Positions 34,037 through 43,826 are shown, counted from the stretch's first letter. The stretch: 64,000 nt of DNA from CAWKKW01 sp963850345 (GCA_963850345.1 CAWKKW010000005.1:124001-188000), one strand, 5' to 3'. Program-made: numbers and translations. The notes: a model not told the origin generated them from the sequence alone.

Positions 34037-36520
34037 CTAGTGTCTTGAATGCCCAAGAGCAAATCGCAGGCCTATTCGGTAATTCAGAGGTAAGGCCGGA
34101 TAGCCTATGGGGCCAATATGCTGCTGGTTCAAAAGATTGTTCCCCTGGGCATAGATGCTCATCCAGTCGAACACCGAGTAACTCCCTCCTAAGTCGACCT
34201 TGGCGAACCCGTGATCCAGATTCCTATTGGGTAACAGTAGAGAGTTATCCAGATTCGTATCGGAACCTGCCAGGAACGTGGAGTCGTCGCTGCGGCTCGC
34301 AAAGGCGCTGATCATCTCCGCTGCCCAGCGTTGATTATGGTAAGACACCGACGCAAATCCCGTATGGGGAGGTCTGCGAAACGGTCTCGCGCCTCTAAGC
34401 GGAGAACTGGCGCCGATGAGCACGCCCGGCAGATTGGGATTGATACTTGGCGCGACCGCATCGCTGGAGAAGGAGTGCTGTACCACAGCGTCAAGGTAGG
34501 TATAACCTGCGCGCAAAAAGATGTCGTGACCGATGCCGTATTCGATTGAACTCTCGAGGCCCTGCGCGCGGAAGGCCAACGTATTCACATCAGCGCCGCC
34601 GAGGGAATCGTTGATGATGGCCTGTACCTGCGGCGAGACGCCGAGAGCAGCTAGCGATCCCGCGCTTACAAATTCTACCTGGTTGCCAAACTCATTGTGG
34701 AAGTAAGTCGCGCGCATGACCACGCGCTGGCTGAATAAGCTTTGCTCCACACCGCCATCATAACTGCGGGAGCGCTGCGCCCCGATCGGGTGAATTCCAT
34801 ATTGCTGCGCGATCGAAGCTTCGCCGTTTTGTACCAGTTGGCCGTAGAGCGAATCGAATTGCGCGAATAGATTCGGCTCCTGCACTCCCTTGGCGAAGTT
34901 GAAATTCAGCTTGGTTCCGTGAAACAGACCGGCTCCCGGCCGAGTTGGGTAGTAAGTAACTCCGACGCGAGGATCGGCTTCAGTGCCATATAGCTGATTC
35001 TTCTGCAGGCCGCCTGCCAGCGTATAGAAGAGACGCCCCTTGATGTCGCCGGCCAATTGAACCGTGTAGTCATAGTTCGTGCGCTCGAGCTTGTAGTCTT
35101 CGAAGAAAACGGCTTCGCGTTGCGCGCCTCGCTCATTCTCAAAGCGAAATCCGAACAGGCCGGTCAGATGTGGCGTAAAGCGGTAGTCACTCTGCACGTA
35201 GAGCTGGTCACGATTGGAAGCAGCATCCGATCCATATGGGTAACTGCTTGCGTCGGGAAACCCATAGTTGAGAATCGCTTGTCCTGTCGCACTGTAGCCG
35301 TTGGCCCCTTTAATCGTGACTGGAAGGCCGTAGTAGTTCGTGGTAGGACCAAACGGCGATTGAATCGTGATCGGTTCACCGGTCAGTGAGAAATATTGCG
35401 CCTGCTCGCGTTTACGTGCCAGCCCGTATCGCGCGAGGTTGTGCCACGACTCTGAAGATTGGTGCTCAATCGTGCCGCTCGCATACAGGTCCTGATCCGA
35501 CTGCTTGGCGTCGTTGGAGAGGCGGTAGAAATCGAATGCACCAGGCAGGCCTACTGCAGCGACCGTGTATCGCACCGTGCCTCGGATCTGCGTGGCAGGC
35601 GTTGCGGTCCAACCTAGGTTTGCAGCTGACGTGATGTTATGCATCTCGTCACGAGGCAGATCGTTCGACGAGTTCAGTCGGGAAAAACCTCCGTAGTAGT
35701 CGAACGAACGATGGGTGCCGCCAAGCTGCACCTGGTTGCGATAGGTGTGAAAGTTTCCCGCGTCGCCTTCGTAGAGCAGCGACGGAAACGCAGTGCTTCC
35801 TCTAGGAGCGCTGAGGTTGAAGACCCCTGCCGCGGCATCGGACCCGTAGAGGACGCTGTTGGGTCCGCGGTTTGCCTCGATGCTGGAGACACCTGTGCTC
35901 GAGACGGTGCCGAGATCGAAGCCGCCGCCGATGTCCTCAGCCGATACGCCATCGATGAGCATCTTGTTGGCAGCAGAGTTGCCGCCACGCACGAAGACTG
36001 ACGCAATCGAACCGTTCTGGCCCTGCTGCACAATCATTACGCCCGGCACTTGCCGTAAGGTGTCTACGATGTCTGCCTGGTTTTCAAACTCCCCCTGCCG
36101 TAACAGATCGACCGAGGCGCTTACCTGCGCCTGTGGCTGTGGAGTACCGGTAGCAGTCACCACAATCTGCTGACGCACCGTCTCAGGCTCAAGCATTACG
36201 TTTTGTTCGAAGCTTTGAAGCGACTGCGCGAAGAAGCTCTGCGTAGCGAGCTGGCGAAAGGACTGCCCTGCCACGAGGATGTAGAACCGCCCACTGTCGG
36301 ACGTACTTAGCTGATAACTGCCGTCGGCGGCGGTTTTGGCACTGGCGATCGTTTGACCGTTTTCGATCAACGCGACGGTAGCATTCGGAACCGCTGCTCC
36401 CAGGGTATCTGTAACAACGCCGTGCACGATCACCGCGTGCAATGCAGATGGAAGAGTGAGAAGCGACGCCAGGCAGACGCACGCAATCGTCAAGCGGCAG
36501 GACCGCAACGGCAATAGCAT
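34037..36520 (-). CDS. btuB: TonB-dependent receptor, probable cobalamin transporter (BtuB-like)
   Basis: An 827-residue outer-membrane receptor. A signal peptide (about 1-29) is followed by a carboxypeptidase-regulatory-like domain (about 30-105, 'HGVVTDTLGAAVPNATVAL'). The plug domain follows ('VVTATGTPQPQ', 'DIVDTLRQVPGVMIVQQ', 'SVFVRGGNSAANKMLIDG', 'IEANRGPNSVLYGSDA'), and then a 22-strand barrel ending in 'YRIGLRFALGHSRH'. A GAAGGAG site precedes the ATG. The cobalamin riboswitch upstream makes vitamin B12 or a corrinoid the likely substrate; on sequence alone it could be any siderophore-class receptor. Import would need TonB-ExbBD, not in this window. Confidence 0.88.
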   Translation of the reverse strand: MLLPLRSCRLTIACVCLASLLTLPSALHAVIVHGVVTDTLGAAVPNATVALIENGQTIASAKTAADGSYQLSTSDSGRFYILVAGQSFRQLATQSFFAQSLQSFEQNVMLEPETVRQQIVVTATGTPQPQAQVSASVDLLRQGEFENQADIVDTLRQVPGVMIVQQGQNGSIASVFVRGGNSAANKMLIDGVSAEDIGGGFDLGTVSSTGVSSIEANRGPNSVLYGSDAAAGVFNLSAPRGSTAFPSLLYEGDAGNFHTYRNQVQLGGTHRSFDYYGGFSRLNSSNDLPRDEMHNITSAANLGWTATPATQIRGTVRYTVAAVGLPGAFDFYRLSNDAKQSDQDLYASGTIEHQSSESWHNLARYGLARKREQAQYFSLTGEPITIQSPFGPTTNYYGLPVTIKGANGYSATGQAILNYGFPDASSYPYGSDAASNRDQLYVQSDYRFTPHLTGLFGFRFENERGAQREAVFFEDYKLERTNYDYTVQLAGDIKGRLFYTLAGGLQKNQLYGTEADPRVGVTYYPTRPGAGLFHGTKLNFNFAKGVQEPNLFAQFDSLYGQLVQNGEASIAQQYGIHPIGAQRSRSYDGGVEQSLFSQRVVMRATYFHNEFGNQVEFVSAGSLAALGVSPQVQAIINDSLGGADVNTLAFRAQGLESSIEYGIGHDIFLRAGYTYLDAVVQHSFSSDAVAPSINPNLPGVLIGASSPLRGARPFRRPPHTGFASVSYHNQRWAAEMISAFASRSDDSTFLAGSDTNLDNSLLLPNRNLDHGFAKVDLGGSYSVFDWMSIYAQGNNLLNQQHIGPIGYPALPLNYRIGLRFALGHSRH

Positions 36521-36624
36521 AGAACTCCTTCGTTCCCCTCGGAACGCGGCGAAGACCGGCCTTACGGTTCGCTCAATGCGGGTGGACTTACCCTAGCCAC
36601 ATCAGAACGCGAAAGACACGGGTA

Positions 36625-36830
36625 GAGCGCAATCGGACCGGTCTCCTGACTTACGCGCCCGACTGGAATCGCCTTCCCGGAGCGCGGCTCCAGTGGCTCG
36701 TGATTCCAGTATCCGACTAGTCGGCAATTTGCCCACGTATCGGAAGCACGCTTACAGTTGCGGGGCAGTGGCGGATTTACACCGCCTTCCCGAGCATCCT
36801 CTTGCGTTGCAGTGAATTGTCGACTCTGAA
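36625..36830 (-). promoter_or_regulatory. Cobalamin (B12) riboswitch
   Basis: Read on the minus strand, the region holds the conserved core 'GCCACTGCCCCGCAACTGTAA' region (split here around 36751-36791: GGTGTAAATCCGCC, then CACTGCCCCGCAACTGTAA) and the B12-box element AAGTCAGGAGACCGG (36638-36652 region). Order, spacing and the intervening stems fit an AdoCbl-type riboswitch. It ends about 105 bp before the TonB receptor start and should lower receptor expression when cobalamin is plentiful. The exact ends are approximate. Confidence 0.85.
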
Positions 36831-37002
36831 GACTCGGCGCCTTACGCCTTAATCTTCAAAAGCGAGGAACGACTTTGCGACTGTCGTGAGTGTTTTTTAT
36901 ATCGGAATGAAATCATGCTGTCAAAGTTATTGATGCCATCGAACATCTCGCCCACTCGTCGGCCGGCTCGCTGCCTGTTCGTCACTAGTCAAGTAAGTCG
37001 AC

Positions 37003-37410
37003 TTACGACGCCTGGATAATTTTCGGAAAAGCAGGCGGGTTCGGGCTCGCGGGATTCTCGAGTGCCGCGATGCATTCGATGATTTGCTTTCGAAGAAGTT
37101 CAACATCTACACCTGCTTGTTCGCGCGGGTATGGTTCCAGCCTGCGAAGCGCGGCGCCTAGGAGGGAGCGCGCGCCCCGTGTGTTTCCACGCTGAAAGTG
37201 ATGGAACGAAGCTGTGACCTGAATGATCGCCTGGAGCAGAGTCTTCTCCGGCTCAGCGCAACGCAGCCACACGACTTCCCAGTGTTCGTGTGCCTCGAAG
37301 AATTGCTGCGCCTCGTAGCACGCGAGTCCTGCGCGCAATTCACCCCGAGTCCAGTCCAGGATGTGTATGCTCGAGTTATCGGTGCCTGGAGCAATCAAGC
37401 CTTTCTCCAT
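37003..37410 (-). CDS. DUF309 family protein
   Basis: From the ATG at 37410 the product has 135 residues. It carries the DUF309 signature: 'GLACYEAQQFFEAHEHWEVVWLRC' and 'LLQAIIQVTASFHHFQRGNTRGARSLL', with the conserved His-Glu-His-Trp core, then 'ALRRLEPYP'. The family forms an all-helical fold of unknown function. The gene start overlaps the 3' end of the nuclease gene (37395) by 16 bp, implying translational coupling. Confidence 0.85.
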   Translation of the reverse strand: MEKGLIAPGTDNSSIHILDWTRGELRAGLACYEAQQFFEAHEHWEVVWLRCAEPEKTLLQAIIQVTASFHHFQRGNTRGARSLLGAALRRLEPYPREQAGVDVELLRKQIIECIAALENPASPNPPAFPKIIQAS

Positions 37411-38309
37411 TCTGATCCTGCAGCCTCGATCCCGTATTTCTCGCGAAGAAACTCCTGCAATCGTGCGGGCAGTGTAGTTGCGAGTTCTTGCCACGTAATG
37501 ATCTTCAGTCGTGATCTTAGATGGGCATCTCGAACCGCAGTCATTACCTGGAACCAATTCTCGATCAACTCGGGACGTCGCGCGTCGCACAGAACGCAGA
37601 AGGAGCAAGCGTGAAAGGCCGCGGCCAGCACACCTCGAACGAGCTGATAGGAAGCAAATCTTCCATACGCGAACGGCAGCATCTCTACATCAAATACGGC
37701 CTCCAAATCGACATATCGCGTGACTAGTTGCTCTCGTGCCGGCTGAAACCCGGTTTCGGTCAGCTTCGATTCCACCAGCAGGCCGCCGACTTTCATATCG
37801 ATCTCGGTTCGATCGACGTGGCCTTTCTTCAAAGCAAGCAGCGGGTGGAAGCCGAACTGGGGTCGCTGTCCCGGTTCGATCACGAGCAAGGAACAAAGCT
37901 GAATGCGGCGAAGAACGCCCGGGTAACAGAACACATTCATCAGCAGCGCGTCGGAACTATTGGCGCAGTCGAGTTCACGGCGGCGCCGGTCGCCCGTTCT
38001 AGGAACGCGTCGCGACGCTGTATAGGCCTTCGACAGTCTCGCCATCCAATCCGGTGATGCACAGATTCTCCGATAAGAAGCAGGAAGAAAATTTCCATGG
38101 GCACCCTGCTCCTCGGCATAGACGACGCTCGGCACGGAACCATAGGTCACCTCGTGCGCGAATCCGACGGCCCGCTGCAAATTTCGATGGCTCAGTTCTC
38201 TTCGCAGATCAGCAGCTCTGTTCCGCAACTGGACGGGCTTGTCCGCTGAGCCAGCGGGTTCGCTGCTCTCGAAGTAAGACGTGAAGAGTGGATCTTGGCC
38301 TCGCCTCAT
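37395..38309 (-). CDS. PD-(D/E)XK nuclease-like protein (putative restriction endonuclease, PGN_0703 type)
   Basis: From the ATG at 38309 the product has 304 residues. The segment 'RTEIDMKVGGLLVESKLTE' fits the PD-(D/E)XK active site (Asp in EIDM, then E-x-K in VESK), and 'ELDCANSSDALLMNVFCYPGVL' is a block I associate with PGN_0703-like putative restriction endonucleases. A late 'FCVLCDARRPELIENWF' block follows. No methyltransferase is adjacent, so a classical restriction-modification pair is not seen; DNA repair or defence are both possible. It is divergent from the catalase-like gene. Confidence 0.65.
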   Translation of the reverse strand: MRRGQDPLFTSYFESSEPAGSADKPVQLRNRAADLRRELSHRNLQRAVGFAHEVTYGSVPSVVYAEEQGAHGNFLPASYRRICASPDWMARLSKAYTASRRVPRTGDRRRRELDCANSSDALLMNVFCYPGVLRRIQLCSLLVIEPGQRPQFGFHPLLALKKGHVDRTEIDMKVGGLLVESKLTETGFQPAREQLVTRYVDLEAVFDVEMLPFAYGRFASYQLVRGVLAAAFHACSFCVLCDARRPELIENWFQVMTAVRDAHLRSRLKIITWQELATTLPARLQEFLREKYGIEAAGSEWRKA

Positions 38310-38409
38310 CTTCCCAATTTTAGGCGAACAATCAGCGAAGCACCAGCGCAGCTGAACATGCGGGATACGGTATGCTGAAGCGCAAGGATTTGAGTCGGAG
38401 GACACTTAC

Positions 38410-39360
38410 GTGACTGAGCCAAAAGATGAGAAGGCGGAAGCTCTCAGCCGCGGCCTGCTGCAGGGCCTGGACAAACTCTTCGGAGGTCCGCACCCCGGCT
38501 CTCGCGCTGCGCACGCAAAGGGCATGCTGTTCACTGGCGAATTCACTCCGTCACCGGACGCTGTCACATTGACCCGCGCTCCGCATATGGGAGCGCACCC
38601 GACACCTGTCACCGTTCGACTGTCCGACTCTGCCGGCATTCCTAACGTGCCCGACAACGATCCCGCTGGGGCAAGCCCGCGAGGCCTCGCGGTACGCTTC
38701 CACCTTGGGGAACATGTCCACACCGACATCGTTTCACATTCGCACGATGGATTTCCGACTCACACGGCGGAAGAGTTTCTGGAATTCCTGAAGGCTGTCG
38801 GCGCGACCGATCCTGCGGGTCCGCATCCGAATCCGGTCGAGGTGTTCCTGGGGACGCACCCAAAGGCGTTGGAGTTCGTCCAGGCTGCGAAGCCGATTCC
38901 AACAAGTTTCGCGAAGGAGTCCTTCTTCGCTGTTTCAGCCTTTAAATTCACCGACGCCGACGGGAACATTCGCTTCGCTCGTTACCAGATACACCCCGAG
39001 TTACAAAACGAGTATCTCGACAAGGACGCCGCTGCAGCTAAATCTTCTAATTTCTTATTTGAAGAGATTGCCGATCGAATCAGTAAAGGCCCTGTCAAGT
39101 TCCACCTCTTTGCCCAGTTAGCAGAGAAAGACGATGTTACAGACGACGCTACCGTGCGCTGGCCGGAAGATCGCAGAAAGCTCGAACTGGGAGTGCTTAC
39201 GCTCGAGACCAAGGTCGCAGAGGATGATGCCGAGAAACACAAAATCATCTTTGACCCGCGGCCGGGTGTGGATGGAATCGAGACGTCAAACGACCCTCTT
39301 TTTGGACCTCGGGCAGACGTGTATCTCCTGAGTGGGCGTCGCCGGCGCGCAAGCAGCTAA
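38410..39360 (+). CDS. Catalase-family peroxidase (SrpA-like)
   Basis: A 316-residue haem protein from the GTG at 38410 (CGGAGGA upstream). It is a short catalase without the flavodoxin or long N-terminal domain. The distal His is in 'SRAAHAKGMLFTGEF', followed by 'VRLSDSAGIPNVPDNDPAGASPRGLAVRFHL', read in segments. The proximal Tyr is in 'RADVYLLSGRRR' near the end, matching the R-x-x-x-Y motif. Such minimal catalases use hydrogen peroxide or organic hydroperoxides. No signal peptide is seen, so the cytoplasm is likely. Confidence 0.85.
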   Translation: MTEPKDEKAEALSRGLLQGLDKLFGGPHPGSRAAHAKGMLFTGEFTPSPDAVTLTRAPHMGAHPTPVTVRLSDSAGIPNVPDNDPAGASPRGLAVRFHLGEHVHTDIVSHSHDGFPTHTAEEFLEFLKAVGATDPAGPHPNPVEVFLGTHPKALEFVQAAKPIPTSFAKESFFAVSAFKFTDADGNIRFARYQIHPELQNEYLDKDAAAAKSSNFLFEEIADRISKGPVKFHLFAQLAEKDDVTDDATVRWPEDRRKLELGVLTLETKVAEDDAEKHKIIFDPRPGVDGIETSNDPLFGPRADVYLLSGRRRRASS

Positions 39361-39418
39361 GTCAGAGAGCATGACGACTTATCGACCTACAACCGAAGCA
39401 AGTTAGCCGGAGGAACAT

Positions 39419-40768
39419 TTGCGAGTTGCGCTGAGATGGATGGTTGTTGCTCTGTTCTCCACATTTGGCAGTCTTAGCCCAGGTCAGAATGTGACCGATG
39501 TGAAGCCGAGCCCCGCCCAAGCTGCATGGCAGGACCTTGAAATGGGCGCCATCATCCACTTCGGAACCAACACCTTCCTTGATCGCGAGTGGGGCGATGG
39601 CACCGCGCCAACATCAGATTTTCGCCCGACCGCAGTCGATACGGACCAATGGATGCAAGCGGCGAACGGTGCCGGCATTCGCTATGTCGTGCTGGTAGCC
39701 AAACATCATGACGGGTTCACTCTGTGGCCGAGCAGCCAAACCGAATATGGCGTGAAGAACAGCCCATGGCTTGCCGGGAAGGGTGACCTGGTTAGGATGG
39801 CATCGGACTCTGCTCGCAAAGCAGGTCTGCGCTTCGGCGTCTATCTCTCGCCGTGGGACCGCCACGAACCTCGCTATGCCAATCCTACCGAATACGATAA
39901 GTATTATCTTGCCCAGTTAGAGGAGTTATCCACGAACTATGGCCCGCTGGAGGAGTTTTGGCTCGATGGCGCCGGCAGCGCGGGTCGCAAGTACGACTTC
40001 GACACCATCGTGCAGCATCTGCGCACTTACCAGCCGAATACAGTGGTCTTCGCCGACGTGGACTTATATAAGTATGCCGATCTGCGTTGGGTAGGGACCG
40101 AGAGCGGCGAGGTTCCTTTTGAGAACTGGAATATTGTCGACCGCACGGGGTATCTTCGGTGGCGGCCGGTTGAGGCGGATACCCCTCTTCACAAGGAACA
40201 GTGGTTCTGGCATCCAAATGCTGACACTACATTGAAGAGTGTTGATGAATTGATGGAGATATATAACCAAACCGTAGGCCGCGGAGCTCAACTTATGCTG
40301 GGACTGGCTCCTAATCGGGAGGGGAAGATTCCCGCAGCGGACGCGACGCGATTGGCTGAATTTGGCGCTAGAGTACGCGCGGTGTACGGTCACAATCTGG
40401 CGCTTCATCATGCTCCCGTCGATGAGAACCAGGCGAACGCAGTCGATGGCGACCCTGACACCTACTGGTCCGCCGCTTCAACCGGCAGCACTCCGACGCT
40501 TACTCTTAAGTTCGACAAACCTGTGACCTTCGATCGAGTGGTTACGATGGAGCGATTGAACGATGGCCAGCATGTGGAGGAGTATTCAGTCGAGATCTTT
40601 GAATCCGGCAAATGGCGGCAGGTGGCGCATGCCCAGGCCATCGGACATAAGAAGATTGATATCTTTCCCGCTGTCACTGCGCAGCAGGTGCGGCTCAAGA
40701 TACTTGCTGCTTCAGGTTTGGCTGGCATTCGCGAGTTCCAGGTCTTTGATGGATCTGCAGCACGATAA
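39419..40768 (+). CDS. GH29 alpha-L-fucosidase with a C-terminal F5/8-type carbohydrate-binding domain
   Basis: A 449-residue exported enzyme. TTG at 39419 is the likely start, with GGAGGA seven bases upstream and a signal peptide ending SPGQN. The GH29 domain covers about 30-330: 'WQDLEMGAIIHFGTNTF', 'YVVLVAKHHDGFTLWPS', 'YLSPWDRHEPRY', and the catalytic nucleophile Asp183 in 'EEFWLDGAG'. Residues 335-445 match a discoidin/F5-8 type C domain: 'NAVDGDPDTYWSAAS' and 'VRLKILAASGLAGIREFQVF'. It should release L-fucose from glycans in the periplasm. It heads a local cluster of sugar genes. Confidence 0.93.
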   Translation: MRVALRWMVVALFSTFGSLSPGQNVTDVKPSPAQAAWQDLEMGAIIHFGTNTFLDREWGDGTAPTSDFRPTAVDTDQWMQAANGAGIRYVVLVAKHHDGFTLWPSSQTEYGVKNSPWLAGKGDLVRMASDSARKAGLRFGVYLSPWDRHEPRYANPTEYDKYYLAQLEELSTNYGPLEEFWLDGAGSAGRKYDFDTIVQHLRTYQPNTVVFADVDLYKYADLRWVGTESGEVPFENWNIVDRTGYLRWRPVEADTPLHKEQWFWHPNADTTLKSVDELMEIYNQTVGRGAQLMLGLAPNREGKIPAADATRLAEFGARVRAVYGHNLALHHAPVDENQANAVDGDPDTYWSAASTGSTPTLTLKFDKPVTFDRVVTMERLNDGQHVEEYSVEIFESGKWRQVAHAQAIGHKKIDIFPAVTAQQVRLKILAASGLAGIREFQVFDGSAAR

Positions 40769-40818
40769 ATAACATCTCGCCTGCGCATGCTGTGACTTAT
40801 CGCAGCGATCTCGCCTCA

Positions 40819-42246
40819 TCAACAAACCTGCACGAAGGGGATCTCGAGTAATCTTGCCAGCTTACTCAAGCGACTGCCAAGATGTCCTATTCCTACAGCA
40901 CAGTGATGTGCAGGGCCCTCAGCATTCCATGCATCCACGAAGCCTCGCGCGCCTATCGAAAATCTGTAGTGACTATTAGTGTTGCCGATGCGGAGTGGCT
41001 CTCCGGGAACACACTCCGCATGGGCGACCAGCAGTTTGAATCCATGCTTCTCGTCTTCCACTATGGACAGCAGCGTGACCGGCCCGTGCTTCACACTCAT
41101 CTCAACAGAAAGCCCGCGGCCTACCTTGCCGTGATAGACCTGCAAAGGACGCACTATCGTCTTGCTCTCGGCCATCGCCAGATGGCCAGGGCCATCATGG
41201 CCCATTAGTACGTGGTCGGCCTTCAGGTCCAGAGCATAGTACTCGGTGAAGGAACCTCCCGCACCCAGCGCGTCCATGATCTTCATCGCGAGCACGTTCT
41301 TCACTTCATATTCGCCTGCCACCGGAATTGCGCGAGCGGTAAGCAAAGAGGTGCCGAGAATGATCGAGCTCATGGTGTCTTCATTCGCGGGCACTCCACT
41401 TCCCTTGTAGTAGTAGGCGAGAGACTGAAGCTCGTGCTTAGCCACGAAAGCATCTAGTGCCACGGAGGTCCGAGCAGCTCTCTCGAGTTCGTCGAGCGAG
41501 CAATCGGGTTGCACGTCGAAATGCGATCGGAATTCAGCGACTCGCGTCTGTACGGCCAGATTGTCCACCTCGGATCGCAGGGCACTTAGCTCGTCGACTT
41601 CGAGATGCTCGATGTGGCTGCCAAACACAATGGAGACCTTTGTAAGGTCAGTTTGGATGTCGAGCATGCCGCTGTAATAGTGTCCTAACAAGCCAAGGCG
41701 GTTATTGGCGAGCACCTTCTGCACCTTCGCAGCTTCGATCCAGTCGCTGATCTCCGCCCATGTCTCGTTTTCGTCGAGCACTCCTGTGACCTGGTGAAAC
41801 GCAATGCCTGCGCGCAGCAGTACGTTTGCTAACTCGGGCACAGGGCAGGCAGAGCAGTACGCCAGCCACTCTCCGGTCATCGCCGTTCGGTCTGCCAGTT
41901 GATTGAACGCGTCGTAATCAATGGCGGCTGTCGGCTGAAGGTTCAGGACCAGTACAGGAACACGGGCCCGCTGCACCAACGGCAAAACGGTATTCGAGAG
42001 CGCGTACGTAGTCACATAGATGATCAGCAGGTCCAGGTCGGCTCTGCGACAGGCGTGGCCAGCGTCTCTCCCCGCCTGCGGAGAGTCGACCAGTCCGAGC
42101 GACTCGACATATGCGCCCGACTGTTGCAATTTCGCGGCTACTTGAGACACGTAGCCCTCCAGCCGTGCATGTAATCCGCGAAACTGCGGCCAATAGGCTT
42201 CGAGTCCAATACCGCAAAGCCCTACACGCAATGTGTCGCTTGCCAT
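40819..42246 (-). CDS. L-fucose/L-arabinose isomerase superfamily protein
   Basis: A 475-residue protein with the layout of the FucI/AraA fold: an N-terminal Rossmann-like domain ('DLLIIYVTTYALSNTVLPLVQ', 'VPVLVLNLQPT'), a middle domain ('RLGLLGHYYSGMLDIQTDLTKV'), and a C-terminal domain with acidic and His residues ('NEDTMSSIILG', 'VLMGHDGPGHL'). Family enzymes use Mn2+ to interconvert aldose and ketose sugars. Position beside an alpha-fucosidase suggests L-fucose or a related sugar. The specific substrate is not fixed by the sequence. It is convergent with the fucosidase gene, with 50 bp between them, and 47 bp downstream of the GH39-like gene. Confidence 0.8.
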   Translation of the reverse strand: MASDTLRVGLCGIGLEAYWPQFRGLHARLEGYVSQVAAKLQQSGAYVESLGLVDSPQAGRDAGHACRRADLDLLIIYVTTYALSNTVLPLVQRARVPVLVLNLQPTAAIDYDAFNQLADRTAMTGEWLAYCSACPVPELANVLLRAGIAFHQVTGVLDENETWAEISDWIEAAKVQKVLANNRLGLLGHYYSGMLDIQTDLTKVSIVFGSHIEHLEVDELSALRSEVDNLAVQTRVAEFRSHFDVQPDCSLDELERAARTSVALDAFVAKHELQSLAYYYKGSGVPANEDTMSSIILGTSLLTARAIPVAGEYEVKNVLAMKIMDALGAGGSFTEYYALDLKADHVLMGHDGPGHLAMAESKTIVRPLQVYHGKVGRGLSVEMSVKHGPVTLLSIVEDEKHGFKLLVAHAECVPGEPLRIGNTNSHYRFSIGARGFVDAWNAEGPAHHCAVGIGHLGSRLSKLARLLEIPFVQVC

Positions 42247-42293
42247 GGCCCTTGACTCCTCTGGTGATGAGTGATGTCTGCTCTCGCCCAGGA

Positions 42294-43826
42294 TTATTGT
42301 GCTTTGATCACCGCTACCGCGAAGGGCGCCAATACCAGGGGTGCTCCATTCGCCTTGTCAGTGCGCGGCTCGCCGTCGCCGGTCGACTCGTCTACCGTGG
42401 AAACGCTGGCGCCATCGAAGCCTTCAGGTAGTTTCACGGTCATTTCACGATTTCTTTTATTCACCAGCAGAATCTTCTTACCCCCGGTGGTTACGAACGC
42501 CTGGACCATTACATCGGGTGACTGGCCTCCACCTGTCTTTGTATCTACTAGCTTGTCTCCAGGGTGGAAGTTATCTTTGATCAGCTTCAGCACCCAGTAA
42601 CGCGCATTGGGTTTGCCGTTGTTGTAGTCCATCATCGATACACTGGGAAATTGCGATGGATAGCCCACGAGCTGCGACTCGCCGATCACGTCGACACCCT
42701 GCTTTGAGAGTTGGACAAACAAGTAACCGTAGAGTGAACCGGCCGCATTCCAATAGCGATGAGGAATATGATCGGGCAACGCCTTTGACGCCTTGATCTC
42801 GAGCTCGTCGGTCGGCAAGATCACCCCTAACTCGTCCGCATCTGTCTTGGTGTTGGGAGAGAGACGGTCGCGTATCTGGTTGATGAACTTCACCGTCGTC
42901 AGGAATTCATCTGCCTGATCGAAGAACGTATACTGCCAATTGTCGATTCCCTGCTCCAGCGTTGGGTGTGCGTAAAAGTGGTAGGAGATATAGTCGAGCG
43001 GAATTCCCGGCTTATGGTGGGCGGGATCCAGGAAATACTCGTAAAACTTTGGATTTTGCCCCGCAAGGGCGAGTGCCAGGCCGACGAACTTAGTCTGCGG
43101 ACTTACCTGGTGAATGCCCTGGACAATTGCGTCGTATCGTTCCGTATATTGTTCCGGCGTTGTGTCGTGTTCCAGTTCAGGCTCATTCAACACCTCCCAA
43201 TAGGGAAGGCTATAGTGATTGCCAGACTCATGCCGCTTGCCGTTCTCATCGGCGAAGCCACCCTGCGTGTACCAGCTAACCAGGCGGCCAAAGTAGTCGC
43301 CTAGTTCCTTCCCGCTCGGATCGCGGAGTTCGGTTCCCTGCGTGTACTTCCAGAACACCTGGTTTGGATCATCAGGATACTTGACTGGTTGATCGCTCTT
43401 GAACATCCACGCGGGAATGGTGCTGAAATTCACGATGGTGCTGTGGCCCTGGGTGGCGGCGAAGAAATCCTTGGTGACGGGATCGATGTAGGTAAAGTCC
43501 CACGAAGTCTTCTCCTTTGAGGGTGGCTCCAACTCGGCCACTGCGATCTTGGGATAAGGGAGCCAAGGCACATAGCGAACGTAATCCGCGCCCAGTGCCT
43601 TCAATGCGGCAAACGAGCCATCGTGAATAGAGGCGCCCGGATTCAGCATGGGGTTCGTGACGACCTGGAGTGTCGGCGTTGACTTAGAGATGGTTAGCGT
43701 CTTGTTCCAGTCAACCACGATGGCCTGCGGCTCCGTCGATTGCTGCGCCTGCATGGAGATGCAGCCGGTCATTGCAGAGAACAGGGCCGCGACAATGGCT
43801 GACAGGGATCCTTTTCGTTTGCTCAT
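42294..43826 (-). CDS. GH39-like glycoside hydrolase (clan GH-A), exported
   Basis: From the ATG at 43826, which has AAAAGGA five bases upstream, the product has 510 residues. It begins with a signal peptide with a possible lipobox (MTGC). The TIM-barrel part has 'YVRYVPWLPYPKIAVAELEPP', 'YWEVLNEPELEHD' with the acid/base Glu of clan GH-A (NEP), and 'DELGVILPTDEL' as a candidate nucleophile strand. A C-terminal beta domain ('KKILLVNKRNREMTVKLPEGF') follows. It resembles GH39 beta-xylosidase/iduronidase enzymes but could belong to another GH-A family. The upstream gene is the divergent IclR-PBP regulator. Confidence 0.75.
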   Translation of the reverse strand: MSKRKGSLSAIVAALFSAMTGCISMQAQQSTEPQAIVVDWNKTLTISKSTPTLQVVTNPMLNPGASIHDGSFAALKALGADYVRYVPWLPYPKIAVAELEPPSKEKTSWDFTYIDPVTKDFFAATQGHSTIVNFSTIPAWMFKSDQPVKYPDDPNQVFWKYTQGTELRDPSGKELGDYFGRLVSWYTQGGFADENGKRHESGNHYSLPYWEVLNEPELEHDTTPEQYTERYDAIVQGIHQVSPQTKFVGLALALAGQNPKFYEYFLDPAHHKPGIPLDYISYHFYAHPTLEQGIDNWQYTFFDQADEFLTTVKFINQIRDRLSPNTKTDADELGVILPTDELEIKASKALPDHIPHRYWNAAGSLYGYLFVQLSKQGVDVIGESQLVGYPSQFPSVSMMDYNNGKPNARYWVLKLIKDNFHPGDKLVDTKTGGGQSPDVMVQAFVTTGGKKILLVNKRNREMTVKLPEGFDGASVSTVDESTGDGEPRTDKANGAPLVLAPFAVAVIKAQ

